Below, one piece after another: positions 23,581 to 34,782 of a stretch of 64,000 bases of DNA. The DNA lies in contig NC_044919.1 of NCBI RefSeq assembly GCF_003576645.1, positions 20,211,068 to 20,275,067 on the forward strand, in the 5' to 3' direction. Origin of the DNA: Ipomoea triloba (Eukaryota; Streptophyta; Magnoliopsida; Solanales; Convolvulaceae). Under the pieces are notes generated by a model, which did not search any database, had not been told where the DNA came from, and saw only the letters and a list, made by a program, of their open reading frames with translations. A program made the position numbers and the translations under genes. How positions within the stretch are numbered: position 1 is the first letter of the stretch; each line of letters begins with the position of its first letter.

Positions 23581-25874
23581 TAAGGTGCCCGGTTACCGGT
23601 CTTCGGACCTTAATGGTGAGAGCAAGGTGCTCACCCCGGGAGTAAGGTGCCCGGTTACCGGTCTTCGGACCTTAATGGTGAGAGCAAGGTGCTCACCCCG
23701 GGAGTAAGGTGCCCGGTTACCGGTCTTCGGACCTTAATGGTGAGAGCAAGGTGCTCACCCCGGGAGTAAGGTGCCCGGTTACCGGTCTTCGGACCTTAAT
23801 GGTGAGAGCAAGGTGCTCACCCCGGGAGTAAGGTGCCCGGTTACCGGTCTTCGGACCTTAATGGTGAGAGCAAGGTGCTCACCCCGGGAGTAAGGTGCCC
23901 GGTTACCGGTCTTCGGACCTTAATGGTGAGAGCAAGGTGCTCACCCCGGGAGTAAGGTGCCCGGTTACCGGTCTTCGGACCTTAATGGTGAGAGCAAGGT
24001 GCTCACCCCGGGAGTAAGGTGCCCGGTTACCGGTCTTCGGACCTTAATGGTGAGAGCAAGGTGCTCACCCCGGGAGTAAGGTGCCCGGTTACCGGTCTTC
24101 GGACCTTAATGGTGAGAGCAAGGTGCTCACCCCGGGAGTAAGGTGCCCGGTTACCGGTCTTCGGACCTTAATGGTGAGAGCAAGGTGCTCACCCCGGGAG
24201 TAAGGTGCCCGGTTACCGGTCTTCGGACCTTAATGGTGAGAGCAAGGTGCTCACCCCGGGAGTAAGGTGCCCGGTTACCGGTCTTCGGACCTTAATGGTG
24301 AGAGCAAGGTGCTCACCCCGGGAGTAAGGTGCCCGGTTACCGGTCTTCGGACCTTAATGGTGAGAGCAAGGTGCTCACCCCGGGAGTAAGGTGCCCGGTT
24401 ACCGGTCTTCGGACCTTAATGGTGAGAGCAAGGTGCTCACCCCGGGAGTAAGGTGCCCGGTTACCGGTCTTCGGACCTTAATGGTGAGAGCAAGGTGCTC
24501 ACCCCGGGAGTAAGGTGCCCGGTTACCGGTCTTCGGACCTTAATGGTGAGAGCAAGGTGCTCACCCCGGGAGTAAGGTGCCCGGTTACCGGTCTTCGGAC
24601 CTTAATGGTGAGAGCAAGGTGCTCACCCCGGGAGTAAGGTGCCCGGTTACCGGTCTTCGGACCTTAATGGTGAGAGCAAGGTGCTCACCCCGGGAGTAAG
24701 GTGCCCGGTTACCGGTCTTCGGACCTTAATGGTGAGAGCAAGGTGCTCACCCCGGGAGTAAGGTGCCCGGTTACCGGTCTTCGGACCTTAATGGTGAGAG
24801 CAAGGTGCTCACCCCGGGAGTAAGGTGCCCGGTTACCGGTCTTCGGACCTTAATGGTGAGAGCAAGGTGCTCACCCCGGGAGTAAGGTGCCCGGTTACCG
24901 GTCTTCGGACCTTAATGGTGAGAGCAAGGTGCTCACCCCGGGAGTAAGGTGCCCGGTTACCGGTCTTCGGACCTTAATGGTGAGAGCAAGGTGCTCACCC
25001 CGGGAGTAAGGTGCCCGGTTACCGGTCTTCGGACCTTAATGGTGAGAGCAAGGTGCTCACCCCGGGAGTAAGGTGCCCGGTTACCGGTCTTCGGACCTTA
25101 ATGGTGAGAGCAAGGTGCTCACCCCGGGAGTAAGGTGCCCGGTTACCGGTCTTCGGACCTTAATGGTGAGAGCAAGGTGCTCACCCCGGGAGTAAGGTGC
25201 CCGGTTACCGGTCTTCGGACCTTAATGGTGAGAGCAAGGTGCTCACCCCGGGAGTAAGGTGCCCGGTTACCGGTCTTCGGACCTTAATGGTGAGAGCAAG
25301 GTGCTCACCCCGGGAGTAAGGTGCCCGGTTACCGGTCTTCGGACCTTAATGGTGAGAGCAAGGTGCTCACCCCGGGAGTAAGGTGCCCGGTTACCGGTCT
25401 TCGGACCTTAATGGTGAGAGCAAGGTGCTCACCCCGGGAGTAAGGTGCCCGGTTACCGGTCTTCGGACCTTAATGGTGAGAGCAAGGTGCTCACCCCGGG
25501 AGTAAGGTGCCCGGTTACCGGTCTTCGGACCTTAATGGTGAGAGCAAGGTGCTCACCCCGGGAGTAAGGTGCCCGGTTACCGGTCTTCGGACCTTAATGG
25601 TGAGAGCAAGGTGCTCACCCCGGGAGTAAGGTGCCCGGTTACCGGTCTTCGGACCTTAATGGTGAGAGCAAGGTGCTCACCCCGGGAGTAAGGTGCCCGG
25701 TTACCGGTCTTCGGACCTTAATGGTGAGAGCAAGGTGCTCACCCCGGGAGTAAGGTGCCCGGTTACCGGTCTTCGGACCTTAATGGTGAGAGCAAGGTGC
25801 TCACCCCGGGAGTAAGGTGCCCGGTTACCGGTCTTCGGACCTTAATGGTGATGGCAAGGTGCTCACCCCGGGAG
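23581..25874 (+). repeat. 62-bp tandem array, 37 copies
   Basis: 2294 bases equals exactly 37 units of 62 bases beginning TAAGGTGCCCGGTTACCGGT. By eye all units are identical except the last, which has GATGGC in place of GAGAGC. Each unit holds two short dyads: CCGGTTACCGG and GGTGAGAGC...GTGCTCACC. The unit length is not a multiple of three and it carries stops, so it is not coding. Tandem arrays in the 3' part of Tat-like elements are a described source of satellite DNA. Confidence 0.97.
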
Positions 25875-26070
25875 TAAGTGTTTAAAAGGAGAAAGCAAAA
25901 GATGCTACGAGTGAAAGCGGCTCCAAGGCCGTTAAAAATAAGAGTATCGCCCGACACAACGAGGCCGGGCTCTCGAAACGAGACGACTCAAAGGTCGTCA
26001 AAACGAATTAATACCCGGCACAACGAGGCCGGGCTCCCGCGTTTACTGTCTAAGGGCGTTCGGCCGACTG
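25875..26070. repeat. Diverged repeat tail between array and antisense gene
   Basis: Contains two imperfect copies of CGACACAACGAGGCCGGGCT (near 25950 and 26011). The minus-strand gene ends at 26071, so its 3' untranslated region would run through here into the array. Confidence 0.6.
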
Positions 26071-28264
26071 CTAGGCCCCGGGCTCCGTCGCACCCTCTCC
26101 CGCTGGTCCAGCATCGGGGGCTTCCGCAACCTCCACCGTTGGTCCAGCGGAAGCGTCGGTGAAAGAGACCGGTAGTACTTGCCCCTCAGAGACGGTTGAG
26201 AACGGCGTCGGACCAGGGTCGGGCACCTCTTCGGGAAGCACGGCCAGAACCCTGTGGAGGTCGTCGTCGTCGATCGAGACTTCTAAGGCAGCTCGAACGT
26301 CGTTCTGCATGGCTCGACGACCACTGTTGAACGCCCAAGTCCCGAACTCGTACATTAAGTCCTCCCCGACCGGCGTGCGCGAGATGGCCGCAAGAACGGC
26401 CTCACCTGTCTCCCGCCCTCGGCAGATATGCTTAGCCAGGAGGACGGGATCCGTCAAAACCTTCTCGCCGAAATCAGCCCGCTCCAGGATCCTCCTTCCG
26501 GTCTCTTCAGCCGTCTTCAGTTTCCCCTCGAGCTCTTTAATCCGCTGTTCCCTCTTAGCAAGGGACCTTTTGAGCGGGGCCACGTCCCGACGATGGATCT
26601 CGTCCCCGTCCTTGGCCCGGGCATACAGATCGGTGACCGAGTGCGCCATCTGAAAGAGAAAGGCGGTGAGAAGACCGGTAGACGCTAACAAGAACACAAT
26701 TAATCACTTCGCGATACCTGGATGAGGTCGCGAGCAATGCGCTCTCCCACTAGAGCGGTCGACCATCCGCTTGTCTTCTCCGGAGGAGGAGCCGCGGCGC
26801 AGATCCGCGTTAGCAGAGCGGCGGAGGATTCGTCCCCGTGCTTCATGAGCACGTCGATCACGGGGGTCGTGGACCCGGACCCGTCGCGACGGGAACGTTT
26901 CACGACCGCGACCTCCTCGACCTCGGGCACCTCTTTCTCTTTCCCTCGCTTGGCAGCCCGGGCTGCATCCTGCTCGCTATCCAAATCGGCAGGGTGGGTC
27001 GCGTCCAAAGGTAGACCGACGGGCACGGGCGCCTCGCCGGTAGGATCCGCAGGCTTCGAGGGCTCGACCTTCTTAGCCCCCAGACTGATCTTCTTGGCGG
27101 GTGCAGGCGGACGAGCTGATACCGGGAAGCTCCTCATGGCACCTGAAAGCAGAGAAGACAAGACTTAGTATACCGACCTTCGTAAAACCGACCTCAGATC
27201 GGTAAGTCTTACAAACCTCGTGACCCAGCCTCAAGAGGGGGAGGTCTGACGGCAACCGTCACCACCACCCTCTTAGGCGTGTACTTCTCGGGCAAATCAT
27301 ATCTGGGGGGCTCGAGGTTTGCTTCCATGTATTCCTCGGGAGATCGGAAGACCTCGTACTCGTATTCCTCGGCGGAAATCTTTATGGCCGCGTCATCTAG
27401 AGCCCGGCTTTTCCTAGGTCGTTTGTGCTCCGTCGCGAACTCTGGCCACTCTCGGTCAACAGGAAGCGGCCACGGGTATCGGACCGACAGGATCCGGTTT
27501 TTCCAGCCTCTATTGTTTTCGGGCAAATGTAAAATTTTGCAGAAGTGCTCACGAGATTGTATGCATAGGACGCCACCCCCGTGCTTGATAGATAGAGGCC
27601 GGACCGAGAAGAGGTACCGAAAAAGCTCTAGAGTCGCTGGGAGACCGTGGCGGTTACATATTTGTGGGAAGCATGCGAGAGTACGGTGGGCATTAGGGGC
27701 AATTTGCCCGAGCAAAACACCATAGTATTTCATGAAACCCAGCAAAAAGGGGTGGAACGGGAAGGTCAACGGGGCCTTGATGGAATCCAAGTGCATCCCG
27801 AGCCAGTCCCCATTCGTTCGGTCGACGATGCTCCCTAACGACCGTTTGGTCTCGTAGTTAACAGTCCCGGTTAACAGGGCCCGGACTTCTTCAATCTCCC
27901 CGCGAGTGAGAAGACTGGTGTGTCGCCGCAGGCCGCTGCTGTCTAATCGGATTCTGCTGGCGGCCACTAGAGGCGTAGAATCGACTGGTAGACCGGCGAA
28001 CCAGTCCCTACCATAGGCCGTAGGGGCAGGCTTTCCTCGACCTGAGGGCCTTGCTTCCATGTAAAGAGGCTCCATAACAGGCCGAGAGTCTGCTTCGTCA
28101 TTCTCAGCCCTCGGTTGGTTATGAGCCCGGACCGAGCCCTCGGGTTCTGAGTAAGTGTCTATGGCGTTGAGGTCAGAGTCATAAGTCGAGACCGTGAACG
28201 ATCCGACTTCGACCGAGTCACCGTAGCTGTGGTGGGATAGGTTTTGACTATCCGATCCGCTCAT
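26071..28264 (-). CDS. Antisense three-exon gene, gypsy-associated (Transposase_28-like) protein
   Basis: Spliced gene on the strand opposite pol: exon 1 27217-28264, exon 2 26718-27142, exon 3 26071-26649. The ATG (MSGSDSQN...) at 28264 is chosen because the further-upstream frame start is a TTG. Both introns are GT-AG (ACGAG|GTTTGT...TTTCAG and ATCCAG|GTATCG...TTTCAG) and the phases match (1 and 0), giving about 683 residues without a stop. Residues 163-240 (APLTFPFHPFLLGF, GQIAPNAHRTLACFP) resemble Pfam Transposase_28, 'putative gypsy type transposon', common in plant retroelements. Exon 3 opens with a charged coiled-coil-like helix (about residues 510-545). The C-terminus is acidic and Pro/Ala-rich. 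Molecular role unknown; it is far better preserved than gag-pol. Confidence 0.82.
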
Positions 28265-28495
28265 GGCTGTACCTAGCAAGGACGAGGAGGTGTCTTACTA
28301 AGGTCAGCCCGGGACTCGAGATCACCCGAAATCGTAAAACGAATGTATCCACGAGTATAAGCAAAGGGAGTTACCTGTCAGAGAAAATTCGAAAACGTGC
28401 TGAGGTCGACAACGCTAAAGATCGGGAAGTATAGGTAGCTCGGGAGGCTCTGAGTTTGTCTCGTTCGTGAAAGCCGAAAACACCGTACGCACCAT

Positions 28496-28505
28496 GCTTT
28501 TATAG
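28496..28505 (-). promoter_or_regulatory. TATA box of the antisense gene
   Basis: CTATAAAAGC on the minus strand, about 232 bases upstream of the antisense ATG and inside the element just before the 3' LTR. Sequence and spacing suit a core promoter with a roughly 200-base leader. Confidence 0.6.
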
Positions 28506-28721
28506 AGGGAGAAAGAAGGGGCTGACGGTTCGGCTCCCCGCGCCGTAGACCTAGCCTAGGCCCAAGTTCCGAGGTTCGTGCGAACGTGACACGTGGACAC
28601 TAGGGCTGACGACACCCGCCGACGGCGTTTTCCTTGTCCCGTTCTGTTGATCAACCTTGGATAGTTTGACCCGGACCCGATCTTACAGCCCGGACTTTTT
28701 CCTCAGCGATCGTAAAAGACC

Positions 28722-28737
28722 GGGCTGGGGGGCTAGA
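28722..28737 (+). other. Polypurine tract of the gypsy element
   Basis: GGGCTGGGGGGCTAGA directly precedes the 3' LTR start, the position of the plus-strand primer. Confidence 0.7.
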
Positions 28738-29203
28738 TGATAGGGCTAAAATCCGGTCTCCGTATCCCGATCTCTCTCTCTGAAAAAGGACTCAGCCAGG
28801 CCCTTAGATTCAATTCCCGGTCTGACGAGCCTTGTACAATACACTCCGGGTCGCCGCGGCAACCCGGGCGGGATTCGAAGTGGGGGTCTCATATCCACCT
28901 ATCATAAGCGCATTGGACCGATAGCGTGACCGGTGCATGTCTGCCACGTGTCCTGCATGCAGCCCGACCGGAGTAGGCCTGGCCATATCCGCTATAAAAG
29001 GCACATTTAATGTAGAGAGAAGGGCTTTTGCTGGGACCTCTGGAACAGCAGCTAAAGAGACCGGGNGGACCTCTGGAACAGCAGCTAAAGAGACCGGGAG
29101 CCGCTGACCCACTGTCACGGAGCTCGGTCACACTTAGAGTATTTTTTTCCTGTACTCTACCATATATTAATACGAATATACTCTTCCGTATTATTCCGTA
29201 TCA
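28738..29203 (+). repeat. 3' LTR of the gypsy element
   Basis: Same ends as the 5' LTR. It is 32 bases longer, mainly because 32 bases (GGACCTCTGGAACAGCAGCT and following) are repeated on either side of a single N at 29066, an assembly join. Right flank begins ATTAT. Confidence 0.93.
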
Positions 29204-29640
29204 ATTATTAAAGAGGTACACAATCCATTTGAATTATTCTAGTGCTAAAATATTATACTAATCATGTTGTGTACCAATGCATTACACACAACATATATAC
29301 GCATTGGTGGGGTGGTTGTTAGAATCAATACTTGATAACAGTTGTAATGGATTATTCGTGAATTTAGAGTAGTATTCATTTCGCCAATATCTTCCACTAA
29401 TGTAATCAATACTTCCGTATTTATGCTTCCTTATTTCCCTCAATTATTTCCTCTAATATGTTAATTATATTAATTACAATCCTTCCAAAATTAACATAAC
29501 TTTCAATTGTCTTCTTTTCCCGTCTCTTATTATTTATAGTTAGAATCTCACAATATTTTGAATAAAATCACAGCCCTTGATTGCACTTCTTTTAATGCCT
29601 AAGATTTGTCTTCATTGTCCTCTAATACTATGTGGCATCA

Positions 29641-29644
<4 letters not shown>
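29204..29644. other. AT-rich spacer, no gene seen
   Basis: No recognisable frame. A dyad of GTTGTGTACCAATGCATTACACACAAC type lies near 29264-29292. Confidence 0.5.

Positions 29645-29697
<53 letters not shown>
29645..29697. repeat. (TA)n microsatellite
   Basis: Uninterrupted TA dinucleotide of about 53 bases, next to the inverted-repeat element at 29720. Confidence 0.95.
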
Positions 29698-29701
<4 letters not shown>

Positions 29702-29719
29702 AAAGAGAGAGAGAGAGGG

Positions 29720-30290
29720 GAAGAGAGAGAATCCTTACGAGGAAACTAAGAATCAATCTTTGCCTTTGATCTACAAAAATTGGACGGATCATATCAGATT
29801 TAAAAAATGTGGTGGCATTTTCATAATTGTCACAAACTTTACTATCCATACTTGAACATTTAAATCTACACTTTTTAGAATTATCCAGGTTTGCACATTT
29901 AGTATTAACAATTTAACATATTACACATTTAGTATTAAAAATTGCACTTGCAAAAATGTGAAAGTGCATTGCACTTAGGGTTTAGATTTTAGAGTTTATG
30001 ACTGAGTTTTCGTTTTATTTGGTTTAGATGCTCACTTTTTACTGGTTAGAGTTTAGCATTTACCGTTTAGATTTAAAATTTTGCCTTTTCATTTATATTT
30101 TAAAATTTATCTAGGTTGACATATTTAGTTGTTACAGATTGCATATTTAAGTGTTGAAGTTTGCAAAGTGAAGTTTATGATAATTACAAAAATTCACCGC
30201 ATTTAAAAAAAAAAAATTGGTCTGATCCGTTCGATTTTTACATATGTAAGGCTGAAATTGGTTCTTAATTTTCTCTTAGGGGTGTGTTCT
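29720..30290. mobile_element. Non-autonomous element with long imperfect inverted ends
   Basis: The left end (CTACAAAAATTGGACGGATC, then AAAAAATGTGGTGGCATTTT) is mirrored at the right end (complement TAAAAATCGAACGGATCAGA, then AAATGCGGTG), giving inverted ends of about 85 bases at roughly 70 percent identity. The centre is AT-rich with repeated GTGCA/TGCAC words. The AAAAAATG-CGGTGGCATTTTC block is shared with 55997-56875. Exact ends uncertain. Confidence 0.55.
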
Positions 30291-30767
30291 CATAAAAACG
30301 GGCGTGCAAGAGATAAATAAGAACTAATCACATTTGTCATTTTTGTTAATATTCAAACTTTTAAGTGCGAGTAGATTGTGTTAAAAGTGCAAGTAACAAT
30401 TTTATAAAGTACAACAATAGTGCGAGTAAAATGTATTAAATGTGCAATAATATAATATAAAGTGAGCAATAATATCTAGTGGATCTAACATTATAATTAG
30501 TTGCACCAAACATTATCATTAAGTGCACCAATGGGAAAGGTAAATTACTTGTACTATTAAGTGTAAGAGTTCTACTATGGGGACTTTCAAATTTTACTAC
30601 ATCAATTATACTCCCTGATGAGGCAAGCATGGACAGGACATTTTCATTTTGTGGGTCCAGACAAAATTTTCCACATCCAAGATTTGTGAGAGAAAGTAAA
30701 AGTTGTGAGTATAATTTGGGAATACAAATAGTATTTTCCTAAGTGTAATGGTTGCACTTTTAAATGA

Positions 30768-30799
<32 letters not shown>
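30768..30799. repeat. (AC)n(AT)n microsatellite
   Basis: ACACACACAC followed by ATATATATAT; simple sequence. Confidence 0.9.
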
Positions 30800-30808
30800 T
30801 ATTTAAAA

Positions 30809-30943
30809 AGTGAGTACAATATATATTAAATGAAAAATATAAATCATACTAATATTTAAATAAAAAAATTAAAAATATTTAAATATTTTCATTTAAATAT
30901 TAGTATGATTTATATTTTTCATTTAATATATATTGTTCTCACT
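30809..30943. repeat. Hairpin with 53-bp arms
   Basis: Arms 30809-30861 and 30891-30943 are reverse complements with one mismatch, separated by a 29-base AT-rich loop. The transcript would fold into a long stem. It could be a small MITE or a hairpin small-RNA source. Confidence 0.9.
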
Positions 30944-30977
30944 TTGCAAGTTCATCTTTATCCATGTGAAGTCAGTT

Positions 30978-31190
30978 TCATATGAACAGATTGATGAAAG
31001 CTTCTGCAATTCCTGACATTGTGAGAGCCCACACCTCTATTGCATTGATAAGATGGACCAACCCTGTTACTCCATACACCAAATATGCATTCTGTAATCC
31101 TGTAGGCCGTAGCAATCTTTTATCTATGGGCGGTTCATGTGATCTTGTCGCTAAATTCATCCTTCCCATTCGATGAAAATAAATATTCAA
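30978..31190 (-). other. Short unidentified frame, possible gene fragment
   Basis: A 70-residue minus-strand frame (includes RPTGLQNAYLVYGVTGLVHL and AIEVWALTMSGIAEAF) with normal amino-acid composition and a hydrophobic stretch, unlike the surrounding AT-rich spacer. I do not recognise the family. It could be an exon of a host gene or a captured fragment next to the hairpin. Confidence 0.3.
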
Positions 31191-31199
31191 AAGTACTCA

Positions 31200-32043
31200 T
31201 GGGAAATGGACTCAGGGTCCAAAGTTGTTTAAAGTTTAGGGGTCAATTAAGCGCAAATTATTGTGTGGGCGATGCTCGTGGACCTGAAATATAAAGTACA
31301 TTTTTAATATATTAAAAGTACATTATTTTTGTAATAAAGGTACATTATTTAATAGTATATATAAAATAATGTAAATTCAATACTTAAAATAGTGTATAAA
31401 AATAATGTATTTTTAATATATTAAAAATATATTTTTTATTTATGGTCCACGCAGTTGTGTGGACCATGGTCCATGTAATAATGATTGCAATTAAGCTCGA
31501 AGGATGTTTCGAATCCATAAACAATGTTTCAGGGACCTATGTAAAAACGAAAGAGAATTAGATTTATGAATATGCTAAAGAACAAAGTTAATGAAGGCAC
31601 AAAGACAAAAGGGATTAAGTGTAAAGTGAAAAGGAGAAAAGTTTGTGGGCTAAATTGTGACAAAATATAAAGTATGTGGTCCAAATGTACAAAAATTAAG
31701 AAAGAGGCAAACGATACAGTCAACAGTGAGAAGAGACATAAAATTCAACATTGTAACTTACAAAGGTGTGGAAAGTTGGCTCGGTATGATAAGTTCAGAC
31801 ACTATTTGGCAAAAAATAAAAAAAATTGGGCCCGAGAAGAACGGAAGGGGTGGGTGGGTGGGGGTGGGGCATCATTCGGTCCCTTGCCTAATCGATAGAA
31901 GCACCGGTTGATACCCTTAACCCTTGTCGGATGTAAATATGACCTTGATTTTGTTCCAGTTCTGAACCGCTAGTTCACGATTATGAGAAATGAAAAGTTG
32001 GAATCGAAACTGACAGTTTCAGTTTGAACTGTCGGTTTGAACC

Positions 32044-32092
<49 letters not shown>

Positions 32093-32789
32093 TTTTGTAA
32101 ATTTTATGTTCTATTTTTAAAATTGTTCAAATTCAACAAATAATTTTTTAGAATTTTTTTTCTCAATTTCGAACCGAAACCCATCGATTTAGAACTGAAA
32201 CCAACGAGTCTAGTTTTTTATTTTAATAGATCATTACGGTAACATTTTGGGTTCCGATTCTAAATCGTAACTGGAATCGTCCCTATGTTTCCGGTTTCAC
32301 TTCAGTTGCTAAAGTGTCTAATTCAGTTCAAACCGATCAGTTCGAACTTAACTATGGTCATTCCTAGCCAAGTGTAGCCAAGGATGGCAGGTGGCTGCTA
32401 GTTACCAATGATGGTTACCTATCACTACTGGTCGACTTTTTAGCTATGTTACGTGGGTGTTGGGGGTGGGGGTTTAGCTGCTTGGTGGGACACGCCGGTG
32501 GTTTGAAATTGTTATCGTCCTCATTCCATTATTATCCGCTCCTTTTAACCCTATAAATAGTATGAATAGTGGCCAGGGTATCCTTTAGACGCTACCTTTA
32601 CTCTTAGAACAGAAGTCTAATGGTTTCTAGTCTTCCCCTCTTGCCCCTTTCCCTCCCTCCCTCCCTCCCTTGTTTGAAAATAGTTGTTGGCAAACCAACT
32701 ATTCAATTAGGCTTGGATTTTTGGACCACTTGGCTTAATTATTATTTGTTTATTTGTAACCTAATTACGACATTTTATGGGTCCCAAGC
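31200..32789. other. Non-coding spacer with simple repeats
   Basis: No gene supported. Contains (ATT)n at 32046-32092, CCCT repeats near 32650-32670, and words on AACCGAAACC/CGGTTTGAACC at 31960-32350 in both orientations, which suggest a diverged fold-back element. Confidence 0.5.
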
Positions 32790-33095
32790 CTTGTAAATAG
32801 GGATGGCAATTGGGCCAGCCCACTTAGCTTTGGGCTAGCCTTGACGGGCTGTCGGCTAATCAGTTATTTTATTATTTTATTTTCGAATTCGAGTAGGCCC
32901 TACCCTTAAACCTTGGGTTGTCGAGCTTATCAGGTGAGCTAAACCATCTAAGCTAAAATTAGAAACTCAGAGTGAGTATCCACATTTAAAGCTAGAAAAA
33001 CGAGCACAGTTCACCGAGTTGAGCTCGTTTAACACCTTTTTAGGCAGACTGGGTTGTATAGATGAGTATTACATAAAACAAACCAACTAGAATAG

Positions 33096-33210
33096 TGTAT
33101 TGAATCAATGGTAACGTACAAGTCTAAGGAAGATAAATACACGAATAAATACAAGAGATAATAGGAGAAGTAGAGGTATGCTAGAACACAAAGTCTAGAT
33201 TCCTAATACA
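33096..33210 (-). repeat. Short 3' LTR of copia B
   Basis: On the minus strand it runs from TGTATTAGGAATC to GATTCAATACA, 115 bases, preceded by the purine tract CTTGAGGGGG after the pol stop. Ends fit TG...CA. The opposite LTR is not found. Confidence 0.6.
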
Positions 33211-33215
33211 CCCCC

Positions 33216-34335
33216 TCAAGCGCAAGGAGTGTGAGACACAACATTGAGCTTGTCCCGCAAAAGCACAAAGTGTGGAGCAAGTAAAGGCTTGGTAAAAATA
33301 TCTGCAAGATGATCCTTCGTAGAGATGAAGTTAACCTGAAGATCACCGAACGCAACCTTATCCTGAACGAAATGATAATCGACCTCTACATGCTTCGTAC
33401 GGGCATAAAACACTGGGTTAGCACAAAGATAAGTAGCCCCCAAATTGTCACACCAAAGCAGAACCGGAGAATATAAAGCAAGACCAATATGATGAAGCAA
33501 AGAAACAATCCAAGTAACTTTAGCCGAGACATTCGCCAGACCTTTGTACTCAGCCTCAGTAGAAGACCGCACAATAGTCCGCTGCTTACGACACACCCAA
33601 GACATTAGATTACAACCCAAGAACATGGCAAAGCTGCTGGTAAACTTGAGATCAGCCGGATAACTCACCCAGTCAGAATCCGAGTAGGCATGAAGATCAG
33701 TGGAATCAGAAGACCGGAGGCGCAACCCAAAGTCAACCGTACCTTTAACATAGCGAAGAACCCTCTTAAGTAGAACCCAGTGTGCAACAGTAGGGGAGTG
33801 CATTAATTGACATAGCTGATTGACCACGAATGACAAATCAGGGCAAGTAACAGTCAAATATTGCAACGCACCCACCAAACTACGAAATTGCGTAGGACTA
33901 TCACAAGGTGCATCATCAACAGAAGAGGGTCGTGTAACCAAACTGGAGTAGCGAGTGGCTTACAGTCAGCTATACCAGCCCGCTCCAAAATGCCACCCAT
34001 ATACCTCTTCCGAGACAAAAGGAGCCCACCATCAACATGAACTGTTTCAATCCCCAAAAAAAATCGTAGAGAACCCAAATCACGAATCTTAAAAGCAGAG
34101 GCAAGCTTTTTCAGCAACACAGAAACCAAATCGAGATCACTTCCCATCAACAGAATATCGTCGACATATGATAATAAAAATACCTGAGCCTCGCCAAAGG
34201 AGTAATAGAAAAGGGAGACGTCCGTCTTCAAAGTGCGAAAACCCACAAACAAAAGAAAGTCATGGAGCCTCTTGAACCAAGCTCGCGGAGCTTGCTTCAA
34301 CCCATACAAAGAGCGCTGCAGAAGACAAACATGAT
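33216..34335 (-). pseudogene. Copia B: C-terminal reverse transcriptase and RNase H
   Basis: Minus-strand copia pol. From 34335 downward it reads [19 protein letters not shown], then the intact catalytic box SYVDDILLMG (about 34150-34170), a frame change between 33854 and 33941, and RNase H (SSTEAEYKGLA, WCDNLGATYL, RTKHVEVDYHFV), ending ADIFTKPL near 33260. The first half of the RT is 19 kb away at 53240-54430, separated by a hAT insertion. Confidence 0.9.
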
Positions 34336-34387
34336 TAGGAAAGTCGGGGACGGGGACGGGGATGGGGAAATTTTACGGGGATCGGGN

Positions 34388-34730
34388 TTGGTGGTCCATA
34401 AACAATCAATCTATCAGTGCTTCTTTTTATATGTTCAAAACAGACAAAAGGTTTGTTTAATTTGTTCAATTCAGTGCGTACTGTGAATTGGGCACTAATT
34501 AAATGATTGGTTGCTAAATGCTAATTGGCATGGCATGCTCACCCCAGGCCAATCCACTTTAGAATTAGAGAATTGGGTAATACCACCAAAAATGTAACTT
34601 ACGCGTTTACGTGTTACCACTAGATTTTCTATAGAATATCAGATGAGAGAAAAGTTTGGTCGGGAAGGGACACCATCATTAGATTACAGACCAACTTTTA
34701 CATTGCAAGGTAAATATTGATCCAAACGAT

Positions 34731-34782
<52 letters not shown>

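Larger units (their letters stand above)
19599..29203 (+). mobile_element. Tat-like Ty3/gypsy retrotransposon with both LTRs
   Basis: A 9.6 kb element with near-identical LTRs, a primer-binding-like site, gag-pol on the plus strand, a 62-bp tandem array, an antisense spliced gene and a purine tract. The LTRs differ by about two substitutions and a few short indels over 434 bases, so insertion was recent. A gene antisense to pol near the 3' end is a known feature of the Tat lineage of plant gypsy elements. The RNase H end and the integrase are absent from the assembled sequence at the single-N join 23579. Confidence 0.9.

Noticed and set aside
23581..25874. CRISPR-like regular array
   Set aside because: Units are head-to-tail with no variable spacers and lie in a plant retrotransposon.
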